Shown here piece after piece: positions 7,160-15,331 of a DNA stretch of 64,000 nucleotides. Numbering within the stretch: position 1 is the stretch's first letter; every line of letters starts with the position of its first letter. This DNA comes from Pseudomonadota bacterium (GTDB taxonomy: Bacteria; Chloroflexota; UBA6077; JAJPGT01). The stretch is taken from the NCBI GenBank assembly GCA_021325655.1, contig JAJPGT010000095.1, positions 30,277 through 94,276 on the forward strand. Direction: 5' to 3'. The notes under the pieces were generated by a model that saw only the letters and a list, made by a program, of their open reading frames with translations, ran no database searches and was not told where the DNA came from. The translations under genes were made by a program, and so were the position numbers.

Positions 7160-8746
7160 ATGGGCAACGACGCCACGCAGACCACCCCGAAGATCACCTA
7201 CACCACCACTGATCCCGCCGCGCTCGCCCAGATGCACCGCCTGTACGACGAAGCGCTCCAGCAGGTGCGGGCGCGGCTGGGAGCACGCTACCCCTTCTAC
7301 GTCTCTGGTCAGCCGCGCTGGGCGTCCAGCGAGTTCGAGGACCTGAGCCCGAATGACACCCGGGTCGTCATCGGCCGCTTTCAGCAGGGGACGCGCGAGG
7401 ACGCGCGGCTGGCGATCGAGGCGGCGCGCACCGCGTTCCCGGGCTGGAGCGGGACCCCCTGGGAGCAGCGGGTGGCGCTGCTGCGGCAGGCGGCGGATGA
7501 GATCACGGTCCGCCGGAAGTTCGAGATCGCCGCGGTACTCGGTGTAGAGTGTGGCAAGAGCCGCATGGAGGCGCTGGGCGAGATCGAGGAGGCGGGCGAC
7601 CTGATCCGCGAGTACTGCGACCAGATGGAGCGGCATCACGGCTTCGTCATCGAGATGAAGCAGGTCGCGCCAGGCGAGCGCAACTGGAGCGTGATGCGGC
7701 CGTTCGGGGTATTCGCAGTGATTGCACCGTTCAACTTCCCGATCGCGCTCTCCACCGGGATGTCCGCCGGGGCGCTGGTCGCCGGGAACACGGTCGTCTT
7801 CAAACCGGCGAGCGATACGCCGCTGGCGGGGCTGCTGCTGTACGAGTGCTTCGCTGCCGTGCTCCCGCCGGGGGTCTTCAACGTCGTGACCGGGCCGGGT
7901 GGAGCGATCGGCGACGAGCTGGCGGAGAACCCCGCGGTCGACGGGGTGATCTTCACCGGATCCCGCGACGTCGGGATGCGTGTCTACCGCCAGGCGGCTC
8001 AGGGGCGGCCCCGCCCGGTGATCGCGGAGATGGGCGGCAAGAACCCGGTGATCGTCAGCGCGAGCGCCGACCTGGCGGCGGCGGCCGAGGGAACCGCGCG
8101 CTCGGCCTTCGGCTTCAGCGGCCAGAAGTGCAGCGCCGCCTCGCGGGCCTACGTGCACCGGCGGGTGTACGACGACTTCCTGGACGCGCTGGCCCGGTTC
8201 ACCGCCGGGCTGAACGTGGGAGATCCGACCCGGCGCGAGACCTATATGGGCCCGGTTATCAATCGCGGCGCCTACGAGAAGTTTCAGCGCGTCACCGAGC
8301 AGGCGCGAGAGGAGGGCGGGAGGTTCGTCAGCGGTGGCGATATCCTGCGCGGCGGCGACTACGACCTCGGCTACTACGTGCAGCCGACGATCGTCGATGG
8401 CCTTCCGAAGGATCACCCGTTCTTCCGCGAGGAGCTGTTCCTGCCGTTCCTGGTGGTTGCGCCTGTCGAGTCGCTGGATGAAGCGATCGCCGAGGCGAAC
8501 AAGACGGACTACGGGCTCACCGCCGGGATCTTCAGCCGGGATCAGGCCGAGATCCAGCGCTTCTTCGACCAGGTTGAAGCCGGCGTGCTGTACGCCAACC
8601 GACGGGGCGGGGCGACGACGGGCGCCTGGCCGGGGGCGCAGACGTTCGTCGGCTGGAAGTACAGCGGGACGAGCGGCAAGGGCGCGCTGGGCCCCTACTA
8701 CGTCCAGCAATTCCTTCGCGAGCAGAATCGAACCATCGTGGAGTAG
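7160..8746 (+). CDS. L-glutamate gamma-semialdehyde (1-pyrroline-5-carboxylate) dehydrogenase
   Basis: 528-aa aldehyde dehydrogenase closest in form to the RocA/PutA P5C dehydrogenases, which oxidise glutamate semialdehyde to glutamate with NAD. Evidence is the cofactor stretch FNFPIALSTGMSAGALVAGN with VVFKPASDTPLAG, the general-base region EMGGKNPVIV, and the nucleophile Cys324 in GFSGQKCSAASR. The C-terminal half has YVQPTIVDG and the usual NRRGGATTGAWPG loop near the end. Length 515-545 is typical. ATG 7160 follows GAGGAGAGGGAG. An FAD amine oxidoreductase lies 36 bases downstream; proline or another amine-derived semialdehyde would be a sensible route, although no proline dehydrogenase is in the window. 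Confidence 0.85.
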   Translation: MGNDATQTTPKITYTTTDPAALAQMHRLYDEALQQVRARLGARYPFYVSGQPRWASSEFEDLSPNDTRVVIGRFQQGTREDARLAIEAARTAFPGWSGTPWEQRVALLRQAADEITVRRKFEIAAVLGVECGKSRMEALGEIEEAGDLIREYCDQMERHHGFVIEMKQVAPGERNWSVMRPFGVFAVIAPFNFPIALSTGMSAGALVAGNTVVFKPASDTPLAGLLLYECFAAVLPPGVFNVVTGPGGAIGDELAENPAVDGVIFTGSRDVGMRVYRQAAQGRPRPVIAEMGGKNPVIVSASADLAAAAEGTARSAFGFSGQKCSAASRAYVHRRVYDDFLDALARFTAGLNVGDPTRRETYMGPVINRGAYEKFQRVTEQAREEGGRFVSGGDILRGGDYDLGYYVQPTIVDGLPKDHPFFREELFLPFLVVAPVESLDEAIAEANKTDYGLTAGIFSRDQAEIQRFFDQVEAGVLYANRRGGATTGAWPGAQTFVGWKYSGTSGKGALGPYYVQQFLREQNRTIVE

Positions 8747-8782
8747 CGCTGGCGCTCTTCGCTAGTGCGGGAGAGGGAGACC

Positions 8783-9970
8783 ATGGCAGAGACGGCGGAC
8801 GCGGTCGTGATCGGCGGTGGTATCCATGGCACCAACATCGCCTTCCACCTCGCCAGGCGCGGGGTGAAGAAGGTGGTGCTGCTGGAGAAGACCGCCATCG
8901 CCAGTGCGGCAAGTGGCAAGACCGGCGGGCTGATCGGTTCTCACTTTGGAACGGAGATCAAGGTTCGGCTTGGGGTGAAGGCGCTGGAGACCTGGCTGAA
9001 CTTCAGCGAGGTGTACGGCACGAAGGCCTCCCCGTACGACCGCTGCGGCCGGGTCTGGCTGGTGCCGGAGGCGGACGTGGCGGCGATGCGCGGGATCGTG
9101 GAGATGCAGCGCGAATTCGGATCCAGCGCCCGGATGCTGAGCCCCGAGGAGCTGCGGGAGATCGTGCCGCAGATCGCGCTAGACGACGTCGCTGGCATCG
9201 CCTACGAGCCGGACGCCGGCGTCGCCGACGGCTTCGCGGCGACCAACGCGGTGGCGGAGGCGGCGCGGCGGCTGGGCGCGGAGATCCGGGTGGGCATCGC
9301 GGCGCGTGCCATCGCCGTATCGTCGGGCCGAGTGGTCGGGGTTCAGACCGATGCTGGCGAGATCTCCGCCCCGCTGGTGTTCAACGCGGCCAACGCTTGG
9401 GCGCCGCAGCTCCTCAAGCCGCTGGGCGTCCAGGTGCCGGTCGAGCCGGCCCGGGCGCAGATCGCGCTGTTCCGGCGGCCGGCGGACTATGGCCCGCGGC
9501 CGCCCGGAATCGCCGACTTCGTCCAGGCGAACTACGTCCGTGACCATCCGGGCGAGATCCTGTTCGTTGGTGGGATGGACCCGCTCCAGGAGCAGCACGT
9601 GCCCGACCCGGACACCTATCCCGAGACGGCCGACTGGGACGTGGTGCAGTCGCACCGCGACCACATGTGGCGGCGCTTCCCGGTGATGCGGCGCTCGGTG
9701 TTCCGCGGCGGCTACTCGGGAATTTACGATATGAGCCCCGATCTGCACCCGGTGATCGATCGGGTGCCAGGCGCTGAGGGGCTGTTCGTGAACTGCGGCT
9801 ATAGCGGGGACGGCTTCAAGTACGCCCCGATCGTCGGGCAGCTTCTGGTGGAGTGGGCGCTCGACGGCCGGCCATCGCTTGACCTGTCGGAGCTGCGCCT
9901 GAATCGCTTCGAGCAAGGGGCGCTCATCAGCGGCCGCTACAAGTACAGCGCCTCGGGCTGGTATCGCTAA
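8783..9970 (+). CDS. FAD-dependent amine/amino acid oxidoreductase (DAO family)
   Basis: 395-aa flavoprotein of the DAO fold (sarcosine oxidase beta, D-amino acid and glycine oxidase group). The N-terminal dinucleotide motif is VVIGGGIHGTNIAFHL, followed by the second-strand acidic residue in VVLLEK. The C-terminal motif NCGYSGDGFKYAPIVG closes the FAD site, and DLHPVIDRVPG precedes it as in sarcosine oxidase beta subunits. ATG 8783 is preferred to GTG 8765 because GAGAGGGAGA lies just before it and the Rossmann motif then begins near residue 7. It follows the aldehyde dehydrogenase by 36 bases. The substrate is not identifiable; secondary amines or a D-amino acid are the main options. Confidence 0.83.
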   Translation: MAETADAVVIGGGIHGTNIAFHLARRGVKKVVLLEKTAIASAASGKTGGLIGSHFGTEIKVRLGVKALETWLNFSEVYGTKASPYDRCGRVWLVPEADVAAMRGIVEMQREFGSSARMLSPEELREIVPQIALDDVAGIAYEPDAGVADGFAATNAVAEAARRLGAEIRVGIAARAIAVSSGRVVGVQTDAGEISAPLVFNAANAWAPQLLKPLGVQVPVEPARAQIALFRRPADYGPRPPGIADFVQANYVRDHPGEILFVGGMDPLQEQHVPDPDTYPETADWDVVQSHRDHMWRRFPVMRRSVFRGGYSGIYDMSPDLHPVIDRVPGAEGLFVNCGYSGDGFKYAPIVGQLLVEWALDGRPSLDLSELRLNRFEQGALISGRYKYSASGWYR

Positions 9971-9998
9971 GGCGGCACCAGGAAATCCCGCCGGCGAG

Positions 9999-10004
9999 TA
10001 TACT
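9999..10004 (+). promoter_or_regulatory. -10 element upstream of the small zinc protein
   Basis: TATACT lies 37 bases before the ATG at 10041, in the 70-base gap after the oxidoreductase. No convincing -35 is present. It would start a transcript that may run on to the E1 genes. Confidence 0.35.
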
Positions 10005-10040
10005 GCTCCCAACGCGACGACCGGGCGCCAAGGGGGAACA

Positions 10041-10286
10041 ATGGGTGAGGCGACGGCCATTTGGGACGCGCGCTGCCTGATGTGCGAAGCGCTGGTAGGC
10101 CAGGTGGTGAGCGGTCGGTTCCTTCACAATCCCAACTGCGTGCTCCCGCTGCGGGTCGGGGAGGGGCGGCTGCGCTGCTGTCGCTGCGGTGGGACGCTGT
10201 ACCGCGAGCCAGCCAGTGAGCTGATGGCGCCAGCGCCGACGAGCGGCCAGGTGCGGGCCGCCAACTTGAGCAAATATGGACGCTGA
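10041..10286 (+). CDS. small zinc-ribbon-like protein, unknown
   Basis: 81 aa with cysteines arranged as CLMC near residue 12, a single Cys in NPNCVL and a cluster CCRCGG near 50, suggesting a small metal-binding fold. A Pro/Ala tail follows. No signal peptide or membrane segment is visible. AAGGGGGAA precedes ATG 10041. The last 11 bases overlap the start of the next gene, which indicates translational coupling. It sits between an amine oxidoreductase and a 2-oxo acid dehydrogenase E1. I do not recognise the family. Confidence 0.6.
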   Translation: MGEATAIWDARCLMCEALVGQVVSGRFLHNPNCVLPLRVGEGRLRCCRCGGTLYREPASELMAPAPTSGQVRAANLSKYGR

Positions 10287-10662
10287 GCGGCGGGCGTTTG
10301 GGTCGGAGCCGGATGCCCTGGCGGTGGTCCTCGCCGCCATCGGTGAGTTGGAGGCTGAGGCGCTAGTCGCCAAGCGCGGCGGGCGAGCCCCGCATGCCGC
10401 GGACGTCGTCAAGCGCCTGGAGCAAGAGGGCATCACGATGCAGCGGGCCGACGTGGTCGCCGCGGTGAAGGTGGCCATCTCGGAGTTCGGCCTGGCGACC
10501 GGGGTGCTCGCGCCTGGCGAGGACGGCCTGCCCGATGCCCGCAGCCTGCACGTCACGATGGCCGGAGTCCGCTGGCTGCGCAACGAGGTGCGGCGGGAGC
10601 GCGCGCCGGGGGCGGCGCCAGCCGCCGAGCCATCCCCTCCCTCTTCGCGGCCGCTCCGCTAA
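10276..10662 (+). CDS. small helical protein, unknown
   Basis: 128 aa starting with ATG inside the end of the zinc-ribbon gene. The middle (PHAADVVKRLEQEGITMQRA, then VVAAVKVAISEFGLA) looks like a short winged-helix or helical bundle, and the last 25 residues are a Pro/Arg-rich tail. There is no catalytic motif. Overlap with the upstream gene suggests the two products are made in step. A DNA-binding role for the helical part is a guess. The family is unrecognised, but codon use is like its neighbours. Confidence 0.5.
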   Translation: MDAERRAFGSEPDALAVVLAAIGELEAEALVAKRGGRAPHAADVVKRLEQEGITMQRADVVAAVKVAISEFGLATGVLAPGEDGLPDARSLHVTMAGVRWLRNEVRRERAPGAAPAAEPSPPSSRPLR

Positions 10663-10743
10663 GTCCCTGTGCTGGCAGGGCTGCTGTGAAGCCTCGCCTC
10701 GCTGATCTTGCCACCACGCTACGGCGTCCTGGAGAGTCGCGCG

Positions 10744-11688
10744 GTGTCGCCTTCCGCTGACCATTGGTGCGCCATGCACCGCTGGATGCTGTTCAGCCGG
10801 ATCATGGAGGCCGAATGCTGCCGCCGGAATCCCCGCTGGTTTCCGGCCCAGGGTGAGGAGGCGATCCTGGTCGGTGCCTTCTTCGGGCTCCGCCCGGACG
10901 ATATCGCCGCGCCACACTACCGCGGCCCGTTCGTGATCTACGCCATGCGTGGCGCCGACCCGCGCCGCCTGGCTGCGCAGGCGCTGGGCAAGGCGACCGG
11001 CTACTCGCTGGGCCGCTCCGTCCCGTTCACCGGCCCGGCCGACCTGAATGTCGTCCCCTGGGTCGCCGGCGACCTCGGGACGAGCATTGGGGTTGCGGCC
11101 GGGGCGGCGCTGTCGATCGCGTATCGCGGCGGCGACCAGGTGGTCGTCCTCAGCGTGGGCGACGGCACCACCAACCGGGGCGACTTCCACGAGAGCCTCA
11201 ACCTGGCCGCGGTCTGGAAGCTGCCGCTGGTTGTGGTGGTGCAGAATAACCAGTACTCCATCTCGCTCCACCTCTCCAGCGTCACCGCCGCGCCAATCGT
11301 CGACCGCGCTGCCGGCTACGGCATTCCCGGCGTGGCGGTGGATGGGACGGACGTCCTGGCCGTCCATGAGGTCGTGGCCGCGGCGGTCGCCCGCGCTCGG
11401 CGCGGCGATGGCCCCTCGCTCATCGAGGCCCGAGCGTACCGCTGGGGCGGCCACTGGGCGGCCGATCGAGCGCTGTATCGCCCGGCGACCGAGGTAGACG
11501 AGTGGACCCGGCGCGATCCGATCACGCTGCTCGAGACGCGGCTGCTGGACCAGGGCGTGCTGAGCCAGGCAGAGATCGAGCGGGTGCGCCGAACGGTCGA
11601 GGCGGAGGTCGCCGCGGCGTTCAGCCAGGCGGAGCAGGATCCCCCGGCCGGGTGGGAGCAGTTGGGGATTGGCGAGGTGTTTGCGTGA
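10744..11688 (+). CDS. 2-oxo acid dehydrogenase E1 component, alpha subunit
   Basis: 314-aa thiamine-diphosphate subunit that decarboxylates a 2-oxo acid. The ThDP/Mg motif is GDGTTNRGDFHESLN, followed by VVVVQNNQYSIS, and the phosphorylation-loop-like region RAYRWGGHW is present. The size suits bacterial E1 alpha of the acetoin/pyruvate/branched-chain group. GTG 10744 is chosen because GGAGAG lies six bases before it; a TTG twelve codons earlier is possible but has no site. Its stop lies 10 bases before the E1 beta start. It is the only E1 alpha in the window, although two E1 beta genes are present, so it may serve one or both. Confidence 0.86.
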   Translation: MSPSADHWCAMHRWMLFSRIMEAECCRRNPRWFPAQGEEAILVGAFFGLRPDDIAAPHYRGPFVIYAMRGADPRRLAAQALGKATGYSLGRSVPFTGPADLNVVPWVAGDLGTSIGVAAGAALSIAYRGGDQVVVLSVGDGTTNRGDFHESLNLAAVWKLPLVVVVQNNQYSISLHLSSVTAAPIVDRAAGYGIPGVAVDGTDVLAVHEVVAAAVARARRGDGPSLIEARAYRWGGHWAADRALYRPATEVDEWTRRDPITLLETRLLDQGVLSQAEIERVRRTVEAEVAAAFSQAEQDPPAGWEQLGIGEVFA

Positions 11689-11698
11689 GGGGGGCGGC

Positions 11699-12700
11699 GT
11701 GACGGTTACGGCAACGCGGCGGATGACGTTCGTGGAGGCGATCGTGGATGGCATCGCCTACGAGATGCGCCGCGACCCCCGCGTCTTGCTCATCGGCCAG
11801 GACATCGGCCCGTTCGGCGGCTCGATGCAGGGGGCGCGGGGACTGTACGAGGAGTTCGGCCCGCACCGGGTGCGGGACGCGCCGATCTCGGAGGCGGCGA
11901 TGGTCGGGGCGGGCATCGGGGCAGCGCTCTTCGGCCAGCGGCCGATCGTGGAGATCTCCTTCGGCGAGTTCCTCCCCTGCGCCATGAATCAGCTCGTGCT
12001 CCAGGCGCCCAATATCCACTACATGACCGCCGGGCGCGGCCAGGTGCCGCTGGTGGTGCGAACCCGCGTCGGCGATGGCCCTTACCGCGGCCACCCGCAA
12101 TCGTTCGAGTCCTGGTTCTGCCATGTGCCCGGGCTGAAGGTCGTCATGCCCGCGTTGCCAAGCGACGCCAAGGGTCTGATGATCGCCGCGATCCGTGACC
12201 CGAATCCGGTGCTGTTCTTCGAGCAGATGTCGCTCTACCATGGGGTGCGGGAGGCCGTACCCGAGGGCGAGCATGTCGTCCCGATCGGTCGGGCCCAGGT
12301 GCTGGCCGAGGGCCGCGACGTCACGGTCGCGGCGACGGGCTGGATGGTGCACCGGGCGCTGCGGGTCGCGGAAGAGCTGGAGGACGAGGGCGTGTCGGTT
12401 GAGCTGCTCGATCTCCGCACGATCGCGCCGCTCGACACGGGGACGCTGCTCGCCTCCGTAGAACGGACCGGGCGGCTGGTGGTGGTCCACGAGGCGTGGC
12501 GCATCGGCGGGATCGGCGCTGAGATCGCGGCGACGGTGGCCGAGGCCGCCTTCGGCGCGCTGCGCGCGCCGATTCGGCGCGTCGGCGCCAAACATGTTCC
12601 CATCCCGTCCGCCGCCAGCCTGCGGGAGCTGGCGCTGCCGGCGGACGCGGAGATTCGGCAGGCGATTCTGGACGTCGTGCGCTACCGACGCAGCGGCTGA
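11699..12700 (+). CDS. 2-oxo acid dehydrogenase E1 component, beta subunit (first copy)
   Basis: 333-aa transketolase-like beta subunit pairing with the alpha subunit just upstream. Motifs are LLIGQDIGPFGGSMQG, RVRDAPISEAAMVGAGIG, GHPQSFESWFCHVPGLKVV and the C-terminal transketolase domain DLRTIAPLDTGTLL. It resembles acetoin or pyruvate type E1 beta slightly more than branched-chain E1 beta, because it lacks the YHSQSVEA form of the substrate loop. GTG 11699 has GAGGGGGG upstream; the ATG at 11723 is an alternative. The gene ends 18 bases before a convergent small membrane gene. No E2 or E3 is adjacent; the nearest E2 is at 18.8 kb on the other strand. Confidence 0.86.
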   Translation: MTVTATRRMTFVEAIVDGIAYEMRRDPRVLLIGQDIGPFGGSMQGARGLYEEFGPHRVRDAPISEAAMVGAGIGAALFGQRPIVEISFGEFLPCAMNQLVLQAPNIHYMTAGRGQVPLVVRTRVGDGPYRGHPQSFESWFCHVPGLKVVMPALPSDAKGLMIAAIRDPNPVLFFEQMSLYHGVREAVPEGEHVVPIGRAQVLAEGRDVTVAATGWMVHRALRVAEELEDEGVSVELLDLRTIAPLDTGTLLASVERTGRLVVVHEAWRIGGIGAEIAATVAEAAFGALRAPIRRVGAKHVPIPSAASLRELALPADAEIRQAILDVVRYRRSG

Positions 12701-12718
12701 TTCGGCGCGGGTCGGCCG

Positions 12719-12931
12719 TTAGGGAACGGGCGCGCGGGTGGCGTGGGCGGCCAGGAAGAGCGCGCCGAAGCAGAGCCCGAGCGAGCCGAGTGCGATCCAC
12801 CAGCCCTGCGTCCCGAGCGCGAGGTCGATCACCTCGCCGACGATACCGGCGAGCACGGGAAACGCCGCCGCCACGAGCAGGGCGAGCGGACGGCTCAGCG
12901 ATTCCAGGGATGGACGTGCGGGCACACGCAT
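12719..12931 (-). CDS. small membrane protein, unknown
   Basis: 70 aa with two hydrophobic segments, about 15-35 (ALLVAAAFPVLAGIVGEVI) and 43-64 (WWIALGSLGLCFGALFLAAH), separated by a short polar turn, giving a hairpin in the membrane. A GGAG lies only a few bases before the ATG, so the start may instead be the GTG two codons in. It is convergent with E1 beta. No family is recognised; coding status rests on the clean hydrophobic pattern. Confidence 0.5.
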   Translation of the reverse strand: MRVPARPSLESLSRPLALLVAAAFPVLAGIVGEVIDLALGTQGWWIALGSLGLCFGALFLAAHATRAPVP

Positions 12932-13183
12932 GCTCCCACGCCGGCGTGGCGCGGGAGCATAATGCCACAGCGAACCGGGGTTTGTGTGGATTCTCCCGCG
13001 GATTGACCGGAGCGCCGTCCGGGGCGGAGCGGGCGCGCCCCGTGATCGGGTCGGCGCTCCGGGACTTCTACCCCCTACGACCTCTGGCGAACATTGCGCG
13101 TTCGGCTGGCGGTCGCGCGCCGCGGGCGCGCTGGCCAGCGCCTCCTCCAGTGCGCACTCTGGCTCCGCGGCAGTCTCGGCGCG
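12932..13183. other. non-coding stretch
   Basis: About 250 bases between the small membrane gene and a decayed monooxygenase fragment. All frames give only low-complexity Arg/Pro/Ala translations without ribosome sites. I see no RNA gene or terminator here. Confidence 0.4.
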
Positions 13184-13450
13184 CTAGGCGACGAAGCCGT
13201 CGGGGCGGACCAGCAGCGTCCCGCCCGGACCGAGCTCGGGCGCGTCCGCGCCCGCGGCGTCCAGAAGGTCCACTCCAAACTGGTAGGCGCCGAGCTCCAC
13301 ACCCAGCCGCTCCGCGACGCGCTTCGCGGCCGAGAGCCAGTCCGCGCCACCAGCCCCGGCGAGGAGCACGAAGTGCCGCCCAATGGGCCGGCGAGCCGCT
13401 CCGGGCCGGTGTCCGCGGGCGCGACGAGCCGGGCTGCCGCTGCTACGCGC
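13184..13450 (-). pseudogene. remnant of an FAD-dependent aromatic monooxygenase C-terminus
   Basis: On the minus strand the frame ending at 13184 reads RHFVLLAGAGGADW, then GVELGAYQFGVDLLDAAG, then GGTLLVRPDGFVA and stop. This is the thioredoxin-like C-terminal domain pattern of PheA/MhpA-type flavin monooxygenases (VLVRPDGYVAWR). The preceding part of the domain (ARLVAPADTGPERLAGPLG) continues in a different frame, switching near 13383. There is no start codon, catalytic domain or FAD domain upstream. The most likely reading is a truncated, frameshifted leftover; chance similarity in GC-rich sequence cannot be excluded. Confidence 0.42.
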
Positions 13451-13487
13451 AGCGCGGCGCAGCCGGGGAGGCTCCGGTCGAAACCCC

Positions 13488-13910
13488 CTAGCCGGCGCCG
13501 ACCGTCGAGCGGGCTTCGCGGCCGTCGCGGCTCCCGGCGTACTGGCGCCAGGTGGCGGTGAGCGTATCCGCGGCGCGGCGCGGCCCGCCCATCCACAGCA
13601 GCGCCGCGCCGACCGCGCCGAGCACAAGGGCCAGCCCGATGAAGACGCCGCCCCAGTCTGGACCCGTGGGCTGGCCAGTGATCGCCGGCAGCGCCTCGTC
13701 CGTCACCCGCGACTGGAGCGTGGACAGCCGGTCCCACAAGCGCTGGCTGGCGCTCTTGCGGCCGAACGGGCTGGTCAGGCCGAGCGGACCGCGTGGCTGG
13801 GGCGCGCCGAGGAGATTGATCTGGTTTACCAGGTCCTGTAGACCGCTCTGAATCGTCTCGAGCTGGTCGCGTAGCGCGTCGAGCTGCGCCTGGGCATTCG
13901 CGCGTCGCAT
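13488..13910 (-). CDS. coiled-coil single-pass membrane protein, unknown
   Basis: 140 aa. Residues 1-35 form a heptad-rich helix (MRRANAQAQLDALRDQLETI, then QSGLQDLVNQINLL), a Gly/Pro/Ser linker follows, and a membrane segment lies at about 88-110 (WGGVFIGLALVLGAVGAALLW). The C-terminal 30 residues are basic and probably cytoplasmic or DNA-facing. AAGGAAGGAGAGG sits ideally before ATG 13910. It is divergent from the P450 gene with 130 bases between starts. The layout suggests a small scaffold or oligomerising membrane protein; no family recognised. Confidence 0.65.
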   Translation of the reverse strand: MRRANAQAQLDALRDQLETIQSGLQDLVNQINLLGAPQPRGPLGLTSPFGRKSASQRLWDRLSTLQSRVTDEALPAITGQPTGPDWGGVFIGLALVLGAVGAALLWMGGPRRAADTLTATWRQYAGSRDGREARSTVGAG

Positions 13911-14040
13911 GGTCCTCTCCTTCCTTCGGGAGCCTGGCGCTCCACGCTCACCCCGCTGCTGCAGAGACTGTGCCGGCGCCAGCGCAATGGTACGCTGCAT
14001 GCAGCGGGCCCGAAGGTGCCCGCCAGCCAGCGGAGGTCGT

Positions 14041-15255
14041 GTGGATACTGCACTCGGGGAGGCTCCGCCTCCCTGGCCGCCTGACCGGTTCAACCCGTAC
14101 TCCTGGTACGCGGCGATGCGCCGGACGCACCCGGTCGCGTTCAACGAGCACGATGGCACCTGGAACGTCTTCCGCTACGACGATATCCAGGCGGTGCTCG
14201 CCGATTACACCTCCTTTTCGTCACGCCGGAATCTCAACCCGCGCGCCCAGGGCGAGCCTCGCTCTCCCAGCCTGCTGACGACCGATCCGCCGCGGCACCG
14301 CCAGCTCCGCGACCTGGTATCGCGTGCGTTCACTCCCCGCGCGGTTGCCGCGCTCGAACCACGCATCCGGGCGCTGGCACATCAGCTCCTGGATCGCGTC
14401 GCTGAGCAGGGGCAGATGGACCTGATGGAGGACTTCGCGACGCCGTTGCCGGTGATCGTCATCGCGGAGATGCTCGGCATCCCAGTGGAGGACCGAGCGG
14501 CGTTCAAGCGCTGGTCGGACGCGTTGGCAGCGGCGACCGAGGACGCGGAGCCGGATGGGGTGCTGTCGGGTTCCTCGGCCCCCTCGCCGCTGATGCAGGA
14601 GATCGTGGTCTACTTTTTCCAGGTCCTTCAGGAGCGGCGGGCGCAGCCCCGCGGCGACCTGATCAGCCGCCTGGTGCAGGCGGAGATCGACGGCCAGCGC
14701 CTGTCGGACTTCGACCTGGTGGCGTTCTGCATCCTGCTCCTCGTGGCCGGGAACCTCACCACGACCCATCTCATTGGCAACGCGGTGCTCACCGTGCTGG
14801 ACCATCCCGAGCAGTGGGCGCGGCTGCTGGCCGACCCGACGCTGCTGCCGGGCGCGGTGGAGGAGGTTCTGCGCTACCGCTCCCCAGTGCGCGTCGTCGG
14901 CCGCGTCGCGGCTAGGAGCGTCGAGCTGCGCGGACAGCGGATCCCGGCCGGCCAGCGGGTGCTGAGCTGGATCGCCTCGGCCAATCGTGATGCGGCCCGC
15001 TTCCCGCACCCCGATCGCTTCGAGATCACCCGGGCGCCGAATCCGCACCTCGCCTTTGGGCACGGCATCCACTTCTGCCTCGGGGCGCCGCTGGCGCGGC
15101 TGGAGGCCCGTGTCGCTCTGGAGGCGCTGCTCGATCGCGTTCCGGACCTGGAGCGTCGGGACACTGCCCCGCTCCAGCCGGCCCGCGGCTTCTTCCTGAA
15201 CGGGGTGGTGTCCCTGCCAGTCCGGTTCACCCCTAGCGCTCCCCGGGCGAGGTAG
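14041..15255 (+). CDS. cytochrome P450
   Basis: 404-aa soluble bacterial P450 (class I type, needing separate ferredoxin and reductase, neither of which is in the window). The heme loop FGHGIHFCLGAPLARLE has its ligand at Cys346, the ExxR pair is Glu275/Arg278 (EEVLRYRSPV), and the C-helix region has DPPRHRQLRDLVSRAF. In the I helix the sequence is AGNLTTT, so Leu239 replaces the usual acidic residue before the conserved Thr. GTG 14041 is chosen because GGAGGT lies just ahead and the N-terminus then matches the family; in-frame ATG 13987 would add 18 basic residues. The substrate is unknown. Lack of redox partners nearby suggests shared ferredoxins. Confidence 0.93.
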   Translation: MDTALGEAPPPWPPDRFNPYSWYAAMRRTHPVAFNEHDGTWNVFRYDDIQAVLADYTSFSSRRNLNPRAQGEPRSPSLLTTDPPRHRQLRDLVSRAFTPRAVAALEPRIRALAHQLLDRVAEQGQMDLMEDFATPLPVIVIAEMLGIPVEDRAAFKRWSDALAAATEDAEPDGVLSGSSAPSPLMQEIVVYFFQVLQERRAQPRGDLISRLVQAEIDGQRLSDFDLVAFCILLLVAGNLTTTHLIGNAVLTVLDHPEQWARLLADPTLLPGAVEEVLRYRSPVRVVGRVAARSVELRGQRIPAGQRVLSWIASANRDAARFPHPDRFEITRAPNPHLAFGHGIHFCLGAPLARLEARVALEALLDRVPDLERRDTAPLQPARGFFLNGVVSLPVRFTPSAPRAR

Positions 15256-15287
15256 CGGGCAGGCACGTTCGGGGCGCCTCTGGCGCA

Positions 15288-15293
15288 TATAAT
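15288..15293 (+). promoter_or_regulatory. consensus TATAAT -10 of the histidine kinase operon
   Basis: A perfect TATAAT lies 39 bases before the GTG of the sensor kinase gene, in the 76-base gap after the P450. There is no good -35. Predicted start is near 15300, so the leader would be about 32 bases. Confidence 0.5.
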
Positions 15294-15331
15294 GGGACGC
15301 GGCACACTCGCCATCGGGCCCCGGTACCACG

